Assembly: GCA_003252105.1 (NCBI GenBank)
Contig: QKDL01000032.1
Span: 1 to 56,005 of the forward strand
From: Arcobacter sp.
GTDB lineage: Bacteria; Campylobacterota; Campylobacteria; Campylobacterales; Arcobacteraceae
Length of the DNA: 56,005 bases
Reading direction: 5' to 3'
Below are positions 42,923-52,775 of the stretch, in pieces. Position numbers and translations under genes: made by a program. The notes under the pieces were generated by a model. It saw nothing but the letters and a program-made list of their open reading frames with translations, searched no databases and was not told the DNA's origin. Every line of letters begins with the position of its first letter. Position 1 is the first letter of the stretch.

Positions 42923-43426
42923 ATGGAACTTACAATTCAAGAAATAAATAGTAAAATTTATGAGATACGAAATATAAAAGTTATGCTTGATAGTGACTTA
43001 GCCAAGTTATATCAAGTTGAGACGAAAAATTTAAATAAAGCTGTTTCTAGAAATATAAAAAGATTTCCAGAAGACTTTATGTTTCAACTTTCAAATAAAG
43101 AACTTGACGATTTGCGGTTCCAAATTGGAACCACAAATTTAAGTATGAGAAGAACAAATCCTTATGTATTTACTGAACAAGGTATAGCAATGCTCTCATC
43201 TGTACTTAGAAGTGATATAGCAATAGAAGTTAATATAAATATCATGAGGACATTTGTTGCCATAAGAAAATATGCACTTACTCATGATGAATTAGCGAAA
43301 AAAATTGAAGAATTAGAAAAAAGAGTTGAAAATGGTGAACATATAGATAAACAAATTTTGGATGTGTTATCTCAACTTATTGCTGATGATAAAAATAATG
43401 GAACTAAAAAGATAGGGTTTGTATAA
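42923..43426 (+). CDS. ORF6N-domain protein
   Basis: A 167-residue protein with an N-terminal ORF6N domain: IRNIKVMLDSDLAKLYQVETKNLNKAVSRN in part, RFPEDFMFQLS, NPYVFTEQGIAMLSSVLRS and INIMRTFVAIRKY. A C-terminal helical region follows. ORF6N domains occur in phage antirepressors and in stand-alone bacterial genes and are thought to bind DNA. No other phage gene is nearby, so this is probably a domesticated or solitary cargo gene. TTAGGGAA precedes the ATG. Confidence 0.85.
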   Translation: MELTIQEINSKIYEIRNIKVMLDSDLAKLYQVETKNLNKAVSRNIKRFPEDFMFQLSNKELDDLRFQIGTTNLSMRRTNPYVFTEQGIAMLSSVLRSDIAIEVNINIMRTFVAIRKYALTHDELAKKIEELEKRVENGEHIDKQILDVLSQLIADDKNNGTKKIGFV

Positions 43427-43463
43427 ATATTGTAGTAAATTTATTAGTTTGTAATTATAAAAC

Positions 43464-44984
43464 TTAGTCAACTTTTATAACAGCAGCACCTCTTCTTGTA
43501 TCACATCCACCATTTAAATCTCCATCAACAGCTTGAACTCCACCAAAGAAAACATTTAAATCATCAAAATATTGTAAGGTGTAGTGCTTTTCTAATTCTT
43601 GTCGGATACTTTCTTCACAATATGGTTCCATACATACTACACCTTTTTCAAAGTGGGTTCTTGGGGAGTTTATACTATCGTGTAGATTCATGCCATATTC
43701 AAGATTGTTTATAATAGTTTGGGTGATGGCGCTTCTTATACGGTTGCTTCCTGCACTTCCTAAGATAAGTTTTGGTAAACCATCTTTTAGTACAGCTGTT
43801 GGAGCCATCATAGAAGGCAGTCTTATCCCTTCATCCCATGCAAACCAACCGTGTGGATTTAAGTCTTCTTCCCCCATCATATTATTTAGCATAATTCCTG
43901 AACTTGGTATTACATGACCTGAGCCTTCTCCATTTGTGGTGGTTACTGATACAGCATTGCCAAGTTCATCTATAACTGATAGATGAGTAGTATTTCCCCA
44001 AAGGTTTAGTCTACTATTCATTGTAGTACAATAGTTTCTAATAAGTCTATCGTTTAATAAAATCTCTTTTAACTTTTCATCATGTAAAAACTCATCCACA
44101 TGTTCACGTCTAAAATCACTTGTAGTGTTAAAAGCTTCAATTAAACCCTTTATATATTCGTAACTTCTAAAATCTTTTAAATCATAGTTTTCTAAGAGTT
44201 TTAGGGTAAAAGCTATTAGGATACCACCTCCACTTGGTGGTGGATTTGTAACTATTTCATAATCTTTATATTTAAAATCTATAGGGGTTCTTTTTATACA
44301 CTTATACTCTTTTAAATCCTCTTTTAATATAAGTCCATCAAAATCTTTTGAGATTTTTTCTATCTCTTTTGCAACTTCTCCTTCATAAAAAAGTCTGCTT
44401 CCCTCTTTAGCAAAGTTTTCTAAAAAGTCTGCATAGTTTGGATTTTTGAAAAGGTGAGTTTCATCTATAAGATTTCCATTTGGCATGGAATATACATCCA
44501 TGCTTGATTTTGTTGAGGTAAAAATTGGTTCAAGAAGTTTTACAAAACTTGCTTGCATCTTTGATAAATATACACCTTCTTTTGCATATTTTACAGCTGG
44601 TTCTATTATCTTAGAAAGGGGAAGGGTGCCTTTTTCTTTATGAACTTGGAAAATTCCTTCGACCAATCCAGGGATGGCAACACTTCCAGCTCCTATATGA
44701 AACTCTTGGATTGCTGCTCCAAAGTCAACATATATAGGGAAAAACTCAGGTTCAGGCAATCTTTTTTTAGGAACTTGTACAAAAAAATCGTAAAGTTCTG
44801 GTTTTTTACCTTTTTCCAAACCTAATAAAAAACCTCCTCCACCAAGACTTGTGAACAATGGCTCACATATAGGAGCTGCAAGCATAACTGCAAGTGCAGC
44901 ATCGTAGGCATTTCCTCCCTCTTTTAAGATGTCTGCTCCTGCTTGGGCAGAGTTTTTATCACCAGCTGTTACTACACCTTTCAT
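43464..44984 (-). CDS. Gamma-glutamyltransferase-family protein without a signal peptide
   Basis: A 506-residue Ntn-hydrolase of the GGT family, which cleaves itself before a catalytic Thr and transfers or hydrolyses gamma-glutamyl groups. The nucleophile region GNTTHLSVIDELGNAVSVTT is intact, with PSSGIMLNNMMGEEDLNP and GSAGSNRI. Unlike most bacterial GGTs it begins directly with the mature domain (MKGVVTAGDKNSAQAGADIL) and has no signal peptide, so it should be cytoplasmic. Its start overlaps the stop of a GCS2-type ligase gene by four bases. Together they suggest synthesis and turnover of a gamma-glutamyl compound. Confidence 0.88.
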   Translation of the reverse strand: MKGVVTAGDKNSAQAGADILKEGGNAYDAALAVMLAAPICEPLFTSLGGGGFLLGLEKGKKPELYDFFVQVPKKRLPEPEFFPIYVDFGAAIQEFHIGAGSVAIPGLVEGIFQVHKEKGTLPLSKIIEPAVKYAKEGVYLSKMQASFVKLLEPIFTSTKSSMDVYSMPNGNLIDETHLFKNPNYADFLENFAKEGSRLFYEGEVAKEIEKISKDFDGLILKEDLKEYKCIKRTPIDFKYKDYEIVTNPPPSGGGILIAFTLKLLENYDLKDFRSYEYIKGLIEAFNTTSDFRREHVDEFLHDEKLKEILLNDRLIRNYCTTMNSRLNLWGNTTHLSVIDELGNAVSVTTTNGEGSGHVIPSSGIMLNNMMGEEDLNPHGWFAWDEGIRLPSMMAPTAVLKDGLPKLILGSAGSNRIRSAITQTIINNLEYGMNLHDSINSPRTHFEKGVVCMEPYCEESIRQELEKHYTLQYFDDLNVFFGGVQAVDGDLNGGCDTRRGAAVIKVD

Positions 44985-46057
44985 TCAAATACACCTAACC
45001 TTTCAACCTCTTTTAAATTGTTTGTTCGTTCATATACATTTAACATCTCTTGTGAGATACTTTGTTTTTGAATTATATTTGTGTTTTTTTCAAAACCCTC
45101 TTTTGATATAAAGTTATTTTCTAATAATTGTTTATTTAAATCATTTAAACCCTCTCTAATAGGTTTTAAGCCATCTTTTGTAATCATACTACCATCCATA
45201 GAGTATCTAGTAGCACTCCACATATTTTGTTTTAAAATCTGCATTGGATATTTTTCTAAAGGTTTTATTTGGGATAATTGGCAAATACCTTTTAGTAAAC
45301 TAATAATAGTCTCTAATCTATCAAAATCGTGAACTGCATCACAAACTCTAAACTCTACAGTTTTAAATTTTGGTTGGATTCTAACATCCCACCAAATATC
45401 TTTCCCACTAGTTATAACTTTTGAGTCATATAATGTATCATATAAATTTTTCATATCTTCAAAACTATCAAAATAGTCAGGAATTGAAGCTTTTGGTAAC
45501 CTATCAAAGATTTTTGTTCTATATGAGTGGATACCAGAATTGATATTATTGAAAAATACAGATGAAGCACTAAGAGCAACAAATAAAGGAAGATAATATA
45601 TAGAGTAGTTATAAGCTTTTAATGCCTTATCAAAATCTTCAAATCCTATATGTACATGAGTCCCACAAATAGAAAAATTTTGTAAAAGTATTTGATGTTC
45701 TTCAAATAACTCTTCATATCTTTTATTTGTGTTTACTTTTACGTTAGTATTCTCTTGGGCATACGAACCACTGGTTTGTAGACATAAAGATTTCTTTTTG
45801 GCAATTTTGTCCATTTTGCCGATTATTTGTTTTAAATATTCTAATAAATCTTTTTCATAACGAAATATTGGAGTATTGATTTCAATCATAGAGTTTAGGA
45901 ATTCACAAGCAAGATTTTTTTTGTATTTTTCATCAATATTTTCTACAATATAATCATACTCATTTTCCAAAGTAAGAGAGAATCTATTTAAGATTCTTAG
46001 CTCTAGTTCTACACCTATTGAGAAGTGGTTACCATCTTTAAAATTTTCAAAGTTCAT
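44981..46057 (-). CDS. GCS2/YbdK-type carboxylate-amine ligase
   Basis: A 358-residue enzyme of the glutamate-cysteine ligase family 2. Characteristic segments are SIGVELELRILNR at the N-terminus, MIEINTP, CGTHVHIGF and KFKTVEFRVCD, with a WWDVRIQP loop. Family members make gamma-glutamyl-cysteine or other gamma-glutamyl amides with ATP. It ends four bases inside the gamma-glutamyltransferase-family gene, so the two form an operon. No glutathione synthetase gene is near. The amine substrate is not certain. Confidence 0.87.
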   Translation of the reverse strand: MNFENFKDGNHFSIGVELELRILNRFSLTLENEYDYIVENIDEKYKKNLACEFLNSMIEINTPIFRYEKDLLEYLKQIIGKMDKIAKKKSLCLQTSGSYAQENTNVKVNTNKRYEELFEEHQILLQNFSICGTHVHIGFEDFDKALKAYNYSIYYLPLFVALSASSVFFNNINSGIHSYRTKIFDRLPKASIPDYFDSFEDMKNLYDTLYDSKVITSGKDIWWDVRIQPKFKTVEFRVCDAVHDFDRLETIISLLKGICQLSQIKPLEKYPMQILKQNMWSATRYSMDGSMITKDGLKPIREGLNDLNKQLLENNFISKEGFEKNTNIIQKQSISQEMLNVYERTNNLKEVERLGVFE

Positions 46058-46133
46058 AGTGATCCATTTTGTATAGATGGTTCTATTTTACTTTGTTTTT
46101 GCTTTATTTTTTTATTAAGAAAGATATTTGTTA

Positions 46134-46631
46134 TTACTCTTCTACTAAATTATCTAAAATATATTTTTCTAAATCTTTTTTAGAAATCTCTTCTTTTAAG
46201 GCTTTTTGATATATCTCTTCAATTTTATATTTATATTCATCATATGAAAAATATGGAAATCTTAGTCTCCAAGACTTTTTTATTTGTACTTTTGCAATCT
46301 CATCATAAAGTTTTGATTGAAAAAAGTTAAATCCTATAAAAATCACAGCTGTAATAATCATCGCACCAAGAATTGAGATATGAGAATCTACGTTTGCTAA
46401 AGCCTTATGAGAAATTGCAGAAATAGGAATAACTACAATTAAAACTAATAAAATATAAACTTGATAAGCTCTTGCAAGTCTTAATCTAAATCCCAATTTT
46501 GAAGGGTCAACATGCATACCTTCATTTTGTTGTCTATTTGCATCAAGTAAATCTTTTAATAAAACAGGTTGCTTGGAAATGATAAAAACATAATCTAAAA
46601 TTTTTTGATTCAAGCTCTTTTTTTGTGGCAT
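46134..46631 (-). CDS. Two-helix membrane protein of unknown function
   Basis: A 165-residue protein with two membrane segments at about residues 56-76 and 86-104 and basic, charged cytoplasmic flanks. The C-terminal part is helical and lysine/glutamate-rich. No family was recognised. It is one of three small consecutive minus-strand genes with membrane or helical character (46134-47488). The sequence looks ordinary for this genome in base use. Confidence 0.7.
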   Translation of the reverse strand: MPQKKSLNQKILDYVFIISKQPVLLKDLLDANRQQNEGMHVDPSKLGFRLRLARAYQVYILLVLIVVIPISAISHKALANVDSHISILGAMIITAVIFIGFNFFQSKLYDEIAKVQIKKSWRLRFPYFSYDEYKYKIEEIYQKALKEEISKKDLEKYILDNLVEE

Positions 46632-46770
46632 ATATTTTCCCTACTAATTTTATGAGATAATTTTATCAAATATATGTTTACACAAAGTTAACGTGATATA
46701 AGGATTTATAGCCAAAAGAGCTTTTTTGAAATAGAGTAATAAATTTTGCTCTAAAGTAGATAGTGCTAAT

Positions 46771-47175
46771 TTATCTATCCATTAAAATCTCTGATTCATT
46801 TCTAAGTTTTTTAGTTAAAAACTCTTTTTCTCTATTTGAGAGTTCTTTTTTTGAGTTTGTTTCTTTTGGTTTTTTTTCCTCTTTTATCTCAACTTCTTTC
46901 TTTTTTATATTTTTTTGTTCCTCCTTTGAGGGTTTAAAAATCGTAAGAATTAAGTACGCAGAGAAACCAATATTAAATAAAATAACTATCCATTTAATAG
47001 GCAATAAAAAGTCTAGATATTGTAATTGTTTTGTTAATTGCAGATATTCAACAACATCTGAATATATCCATTGTGAAAGAAATACAATAGATAATAAAAT
47101 TGCAACTATAGTAAGTCTTTTTCTAAATTTATAAACTAAAGTCCAAAATATGGCAGATTTTACTTGTCTAAACAT
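46771..47175 (-). CDS. Small membrane protein with charged tail
   Basis: A 134-residue protein with membrane segments at about residues 20-38 and 58-80, followed by a long, highly charged Lys/Glu tail. No family was recognised. Its gene starts four bases after the stop of the upstream helical-protein gene, so the two are cotranslated and probably act together at the inner membrane. Confidence 0.65.
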   Translation of the reverse strand: MFRQVKSAIFWTLVYKFRKRLTIVAILLSIVFLSQWIYSDVVEYLQLTKQLQYLDFLLPIKWIVILFNIGFSAYLILTIFKPSKEEQKNIKKKEVEIKEEKKPKETNSKKELSNREKEFLTKKLRNESEILMDR

Positions 47176-47179
47176 CTAT

Positions 47180-47488
47180 CTACACCAAAAAGTCTAAACC
47201 TAAAATAGCTAATGCACCAACTAAAGTCTTTGTTTTTAAATCTTCAACTATTTTTCTTTTTTCGTTTGTAAGCATAATCTCTAACTCTTCATCATTATAG
47301 TCATCGAAGGTTTTATGTCTCATAGCAAGTTCAGCTTTTAGATTTAAAAGAGCTTTTTCCTGTACTTTTAAATCAATTTTATTTTTTACTTTATCACTTT
47401 GGATTTTTGCAAAGTCAAATGATTTATCAAATTGTTCTTTTGTAATATCCACTAATCCTGTAGTTTTTTCTTTTATTTTCGTTAACAC
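47180..47488 (-). CDS. Small helical protein with hydrophobic C-terminus
   Basis: A 102-residue protein, predicted mainly helical and charged, ending in a hydrophobic stretch (TLVGALAILGLDFLV) that could be a tail anchor. The repeated KxxFDKS/KVKNKIDLKVQ patterns suggest amphipathic coils. No family was recognised. It is followed four bases later by the two-helix membrane gene. Confidence 0.65.
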   Translation of the reverse strand: MLTKIKEKTTGLVDITKEQFDKSFDFAKIQSDKVKNKIDLKVQEKALLNLKAELAMRHKTFDDYNDEELEIMLTNEKRKIVEDLKTKTLVGALAILGLDFLV

Positions 47489-47551
47489 TTTTAACTTCCT
47501 ATTTATTTTTTATATTTTAACCTATGAAAATTAACAGAAGATTATATAAAC

Positions 47552-48403
47552 TCAATTTTTTCTTATAGAATAGATTGAGTTTACTATCAAAGTTACAAGT
47601 ATAATTGCTCCACCAATAAAAGTATTTGTACTTGCCATTTCATTTAAAAATAACCAAACCCAAATAGGTGCCATTATAGTTTCAATAATCATAAGTAAAC
47701 TTACTTCGCTCGCATTTATATATTTTGTTCCATTTGAAATCATTGTTCTTGAAATAGGTGTGATAAGTAATCCCATCCCGGCGACTAAAAAAAGATTATA
47801 AAAGTTTATAACTATATTTTCAGCCATTAAAAATGCAATAACTGCCAAAACTAAGCCACTTGCAGCAGTTAAAGCAATACGACTTATATCTTTATATCTA
47901 GTTAAAAGAACAAAAGCTATTGAAAAGAATATGGTGCAAATGAGTGCATATATATTTCCTTTTAAGCCACTAAGTTCAATTTTCTCACTAAATATAACAA
48001 ATAAACCTATAAACATAAAAAAAGAGGCATAAAAGATATTTTTGCCAACCCTTTCTTTATAAAATAAATAGGCAAAAAGTGCTGAAAATAAAGCAGTTGT
48101 ACCAAATATTATTACCACATTTGCAACTGTTGTTGTTTTTATTGCTGCAATAAAAAGTATATTTGAACTACCCATTAAAGTTGCACAAAATAATAAAATA
48201 GAAAAAGATACACTAGCAACTTTTATAGAGTTTTTTCCCTCTTTTACTAAAAGTGTAGCAATCATAGAAAAAAACATAAAGATACCTAAATAAAAAGAGA
48301 AAACAAGAGGAGAGATTGTACTTAGTTTTATAAAAAGTGACTCCAAACTCATAATAAAAGCTCCAAGGGAAGTTATCATAAGCCCCTTAGTATTGTTATT
48401 CAT
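47552..48403 (-). CDS. EamA-type DMT exporter
   Basis: A 283-residue inner-membrane protein with ten hydrophobic segments in two homologous halves, typical of the drug/metabolite transporter superfamily (EamA family). Features include GAFIMSLESLFIKLST at the start and LLMIIETIMAPIWVWLFLNE near the end, the usual EamA second-repeat motif. Relatives export amino acids or metabolites. It is a single minus-strand gene downstream of metH by 50 bases, possibly read from the same transcript. The substrate is unknown. Confidence 0.88.
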   Translation of the reverse strand: MNNNTKGLMITSLGAFIMSLESLFIKLSTISPLVFSFYLGIFMFFSMIATLLVKEGKNSIKVASVSFSILLFCATLMGSSNILFIAAIKTTTVANVVIIFGTTALFSALFAYLFYKERVGKNIFYASFFMFIGLFVIFSEKIELSGLKGNIYALICTIFFSIAFVLLTRYKDISRIALTAASGLVLAVIAFLMAENIVINFYNLFLVAGMGLLITPISRTMISNGTKYINASEVSLLMIIETIMAPIWVWLFLNEMASTNTFIGGAIILVTLIVNSIYSIRKN

Positions 48404-48453
48404 TTTTTCCTCTTAAGAGTAAGATTGGAGAAACCAATCTTACTAATATACTT

Positions 48454-51400
48454 TTAGATATTGTAATAGTTAGCTTTATGATGTGGCACAACTATAGCGC
48501 AAGTTGATTGTTCTGGGTCTATTTGAAATGTTTCACTAAGTGTTATTCCAAACTCTTCTGGTTTTAACAAATCAAAAATATCTCGGCTTAGTTCCAATTC
48601 TGGGCAAGCAGCATATCCTGGAGAATATCTACATCCAATATATTGTTTCATCTGTACATCATTTAAAGTATGTCCCTCTTTAGGAACAATATCTAAATCA
48701 AGTCTTACTTGTTTGTGTAAAACCTCTGCCAAAGCTTCAGCTAATTCAACCCCTAATCCATGAACTTGATAATATTCAGTAAACTTATTTTGTTTATAAA
48801 GTTCAGCTTCATATGGACTTAATTTAAGTCCAGCACTAGCTAAGGTGAAAGCAACCACATCAAGTCTATCATTGGCAAAGAAGTCAGCAATACATCTATG
48901 TGGTTTTTTCTTTTGTCTTGGAAACTCAAAAACCTTGATAGCTTTTTCTAAAGGCGGTACATTTTTTGCTTCTTCTAGTGAATGAAAAGCATATTCTTCA
49001 CTAAACACATAAAGTTTATTCTCTTTTGATATACAAGGAAAATATGCATATATTCCAATAGGATTAAAAAGTCCTTTTGAAATAAACTCCTCTTTTAGTT
49101 TTTCATAAAGTGGTTCAACAACCTCTTGCTCATGTTTTAAAAACTCTTCACTTGTTTGTTTAGCTCTTTTATATCCCCATCTTTGTCTAAATAAAACTCT
49201 ATGGTTAATCCATTTAAATATCAAATCTTTATCGATATCAGAAGTTTTTGCAACTCTTCCCCAAAGTGGAGGGAAAGTAAATTGTGTAGGTTCAGGAAAT
49301 TCTACATCTTCCTCTTTTACAATAACCTCATTTTCAACTTTTTTTATACTATCTTCATCATCAATTAAATCTGCATTTAAAAGAGTATTTTCTGTATCAC
49401 CTTTTTCAATTCTTTGCATAGAGACAACACCATCAAAGGCATCTCTACAATAAAAAATTGGTCCATCATAAATAGGTCTACAATAATCGTTTACAAAACC
49501 TTTTGTAAGGGCAGCTCCACCTAAAAGAACAGGTATATCAACACCTTGGTTTTTTAGCTCTTCAAGGTTATCTTTCATAACAGCTGTTGATTTTACAAGT
49601 AAACCACTCATACCAATAGCTTGTGCTTTGTGTTCTTTTACTGCAATAATAAAGTCGTTTAAATCCGCTTTGATACCGATGTTTATTACTTTAAATCCAT
49701 TATTACTTAAAATAATATCAACAAGGTTTTTACCAACATCGTGAACATCACCTTTTACAGTTCCAAGCACTAAAACTGTTTCACTAGCTTTATCCTCTTT
49801 TGGTAAATATGGATTAAGAGCATCAACAGTTGCTTTCATAGTTTCTGCACTTTGAAGTACAAAAGGAAGTTGCATTTGACCACTTCCAAAAAGCTCCCCA
49901 ATAATTTTCATGCCATCAATAAGCCATTCATTTACAATGATTTCAGGTTTTATTGTATGTCTTAGTTCATCAACAAGTGGAAGCATCCTTTCTTTATCTC
50001 CATCAAGAAGAAGTTTTTTAACTTTTTCAATTGGTTCTAATTTTTGATACTCTTCATCACTTTGTTCTTGAACCTCTCCAACATTTGCAAAATGTTCAAT
50101 AAATTTAAATAGTGGGTCACCATTTTCGCAGATGTTGAAAATTAAATCATCACAAGCTTTTCTATCTTCCTCACTAATTTTATTTAGTGGCAAAATATGT
50201 TTTACATTTACAATGGCACTTGTAAGACCAGCTTTTACACAATGGTCAAGATAGATTGAGTTTAGATAAACTCTTGCTTTAATATCTAATCCAAAAGAGA
50301 TATTTGAAAGCCCAAGTGTTGTTCCAACTTCTGGATGTCTGATTTGAAACTCTTTAATAGCTTCAAGAGTTTCAACTCCTGCTGTTCTATACTCATCATC
50401 CCCTGAACCAATAGTAAAGGTAAGCATATCAAAAACTAAATCAGCAGGATTAAATCCATGTCTATTTACACATAAATCAAAGATTCTTTCAGCAACTTCA
50501 AGTTTACGCTCTTTTGTTTTTGCCATTCCAATTTCATCAATAACTAAACAAACAAGAGCTGCACCAAATTTTTTGGCTAATTTACAAACAGCATCAAATT
50601 TTTCTTCCCCATCTTCAAGGTTAACTGAGTTGATAATAGCTCTTCCACCAATCTGTTTTAAAGCAGCTTCAAGTGCAGGCACTTGAGTAGAATCAGGCAT
50701 TAGTGGTAAAGATACTTTTTGAGAATAAAGTGATACAACTTTATCCATATCTTCCCTTTCATCCCGTCCAGCGAAACCTACAGATACATCAATAACATGA
50801 GCTCCTGCTCTTACTTGTTGTTGACCAACAGATAAAGTACCTTCATAATCGTTTGCTTTTAAAAGTTCTCTAAAAGCTTTAGAACCTGTTGCATTACTTC
50901 TCTCACCTATTAAAAGTGGAGCAGGGTCTTGTTTTAGAGGAACTGTGTTAAATAAACTTGCAAGGGAAGCTTTTAAAAATCCACAAGGTTTTTTAGGGGC
51001 GATACCTCTTACTTCATTTGCTAAAGCTTCAATATGATCTGGTGTTGTACCACAACATCCACCTAAAAATGAAACTCCATTTATATCTAAAAACGATTTT
51101 TGAAGTTGACTAAACTCTTTTGGTTGCATTGGATAGTATGTAACCCCACCTTTATTTTGCGGAAGTCCAGCATTTGCATGTACTGAAATAGGAAACTTAC
51201 AAACTTCACTTAACGTTTTTACATGTTTATGTACTTGTTTTGGTCCAGTTCCACAGTTAAACCCAAGTGAAAGGATATTAAAAGGAGCCATAATAGCTGC
51301 AATTGTCATTGCATCTGTTCCTATTAACATCGTACCACTAAGCTCAATTGTAACAGATACCATTACAGGTATCTCTGGATGGGTATCATTTAGGGCATGA

Positions 51401-51921
51401 AGGGCAGCTTTTATTTGCAAAGGATCTTGACAAGTTTCAAGTAAGAAGATATCACATCCTCCATCAGCAAGCCCATTTGCTACCTCTTTGTAGCCCTCAT
51501 ACATCTCATCATAAGCTATATGTCCAAGACTTGGAAGTTTTGTACCAGGACCAATTGACCCTAAACAAAATCTTGGAGTTTCAGGAGTCTCATATTTTTT
51601 GCAAGACTCTTTTGCAAGTTCGGCTCCAAGTTTTGATAACTCATAAGCTTTTTGAGAGATTCCATACTCATCTAAAACCCAAGGCATCGTTCCAAAAGTG
51701 TTTGTTGTAAGTAAGTTTGCTCCAGCTTTTGCATAAGCATCATGGATATTTTCTAAAATATGTGGTGCAGTTTCGTTTAATAGTTCATTACATCCTTCAA
51801 GGTTTTCACCTTCATATAACCATGCTTTATCTTCTATATTTGCAATTTGAAGCTGAGTTCCCATTGCTCCATCTATAATTAATACTTGTTTTTCAATTAG
51901 TTTTTTAATTTTATTAATCAT
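48454..51921 (-). CDS. metH: Cobalamin-dependent methionine synthase MetH
   Basis: Methylates homocysteine from methyltetrahydrofolate via methylcobalamin. The 1155-residue protein has all modules in order: a homocysteine domain (IDGAMGTQLQ, zinc Cys in LGFNCGTGP and GGCCGTTPDHI), a pterin domain (LIGERSNATGSKAFRELL), a cobalamin cap and binding domain (DVHDVGKNLVDIIL with the axial His) and the C-terminal AdoMet activation domain (GCRYSPGYAACPE). It is a little shorter than E. coli MetH (1227). It recycles the homocysteine released by LuxS. Confidence 0.97.
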   Translation of the reverse strand: MINKIKKLIEKQVLIIDGAMGTQLQIANIEDKAWLYEGENLEGCNELLNETAPHILENIHDAYAKAGANLLTTNTFGTMPWVLDEYGISQKAYELSKLGAELAKESCKKYETPETPRFCLGSIGPGTKLPSLGHIAYDEMYEGYKEVANGLADGGCDIFLLETCQDPLQIKAALHALNDTHPEIPVMVSVTIELSGTMLIGTDAMTIAAIMAPFNILSLGFNCGTGPKQVHKHVKTLSEVCKFPISVHANAGLPQNKGGVTYYPMQPKEFSQLQKSFLDINGVSFLGGCCGTTPDHIEALANEVRGIAPKKPCGFLKASLASLFNTVPLKQDPAPLLIGERSNATGSKAFRELLKANDYEGTLSVGQQQVRAGAHVIDVSVGFAGRDEREDMDKVVSLYSQKVSLPLMPDSTQVPALEAALKQIGGRAIINSVNLEDGEEKFDAVCKLAKKFGAALVCLVIDEIGMAKTKERKLEVAERIFDLCVNRHGFNPADLVFDMLTFTIGSGDDEYRTAGVETLEAIKEFQIRHPEVGTTLGLSNISFGLDIKARVYLNSIYLDHCVKAGLTSAIVNVKHILPLNKISEEDRKACDDLIFNICENGDPLFKFIEHFANVGEVQEQSDEEYQKLEPIEKVKKLLLDGDKERMLPLVDELRHTIKPEIIVNEWLIDGMKIIGELFGSGQMQLPFVLQSAETMKATVDALNPYLPKEDKASETVLVLGTVKGDVHDVGKNLVDIILSNNGFKVINIGIKADLNDFIIAVKEHKAQAIGMSGLLVKSTAVMKDNLEELKNQGVDIPVLLGGAALTKGFVNDYCRPIYDGPIFYCRDAFDGVVSMQRIEKGDTENTLLNADLIDDEDSIKKVENEVIVKEEDVEFPEPTQFTFPPLWGRVAKTSDIDKDLIFKWINHRVLFRQRWGYKRAKQTSEEFLKHEQEVVEPLYEKLKEEFISKGLFNPIGIYAYFPCISKENKLYVFSEEYAFHSLEEAKNVPPLEKAIKVFEFPRQKKKPHRCIADFFANDRLDVVAFTLASAGLKLSPYEAELYKQNKFTEYYQVHGLGVELAEALAEVLHKQVRLDLDIVPKEGHTLNDVQMKQYIGCRYSPGYAACPELELSRDIFDLLKPEEFGITLSETFQIDPEQSTCAIVVPHHKANYYNI

Positions 51922-51998
51922 CTACTCTTCTTAATAGTTTTTGGTAAATTTTTGCGGGTTAATTTAGTAGTATAGTATATAAAAAAAGGGTTTAAAGA

Positions 51999-52601
51999 CT
52001 ACTTTTTTTGTATTATAACTCTTATCACACTAGCTTTTCCTTGATGACCTTTCCCTTCATCCAAGTTTGTTTCAACCTCTTCTATTTTATGTTTTATACA
52101 AGAATTAAATGAATTAAAAAAATCATCTATATTATAAAGCAAGCTTAAATCTTTTGGTCCACCACTAGTATAATTTATTTGGTTTTTAGAAAAAAACTCC
52201 CCTACAAAAAAACCATTATTCTTTAAACAAGATTCTATTTTTAAAAATAATTTCTCTCTATCCTCTTCATACATATGTAAATAAGAGGCAACAATAGTTC
52301 CATATTTTTTACTTGGTTCCCATTCGTTTAAATCAATACATCTAGTTTTTATTTTTAGATTATTTTCAATAGCCTGTGTTTCAAGTTTTAAAAGTCCTAT
52401 GTCAGAAGCGTCTAAGGCAACAACATCAAAGCCTTTTTTTGCAAAATAGATTGCATTTCTTCCTTCCCCTTCACCTAAACACAAAAATCTTTGAGATTTT
52501 TTGAAGTTTCCTTCGCAAGATTTGATAAAAGCATTAGGATTTATTCCATATAAAAATCCTTCTCTAGAAAATTTTTCGTTCCAAAACTCTTGTTGATTCA
52601 T
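51999..52601 (-). CDS. Class I SAM-dependent methyltransferase
   Basis: A 200-residue cytoplasmic methyltransferase resembling TehB/thiopurine-type small-molecule enzymes: FWNEKFSREGFLYGINPNAFI, SAM motif I FLCLGEGEGRNAIYFAKKG, motif II VVALDAS and ASYLHMY. I place the start at 52601, with GAGG upstream, because the earlier in-frame ATG at 52655 adds an unrelated hydrophobic 18-residue tail. The substrate is unknown; tellurite, thiols or small acids are options in the family. It is a single gene divergent from ilvE. Confidence 0.85.
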   Translation of the reverse strand: MNQQEFWNEKFSREGFLYGINPNAFIKSCEGNFKKSQRFLCLGEGEGRNAIYFAKKGFDVVALDASDIGLLKLETQAIENNLKIKTRCIDLNEWEPSKKYGTIVASYLHMYEEDREKLFLKIESCLKNNGFFVGEFFSKNQINYTSGGPKDLSLLYNIDDFFNSFNSCIKHKIEEVETNLDEGKGHQGKASVIRVIIQKK

Positions 52602-52775
52602 AAATACCTCACTTAAATATGAAGAAATTTTATCAAAAAAAAGTAACTTTATCATAGCATTTATAATGTTGTTTTATAATCTAATTTAAATTTAATCTAT
52701 TATTTTTATCTCACTTTACTTTAATAATTGTTTGGCTAACATATTAGCTAAAAATTTTATCGTAGGATATTTAAG

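Noticed and set aside
42923..43426. Prophage suggested by the ORF6N protein
   Set aside because: No integrase, capsid, lysis or other phage gene is near; the flanking genes are ordinary chromosomal ones.
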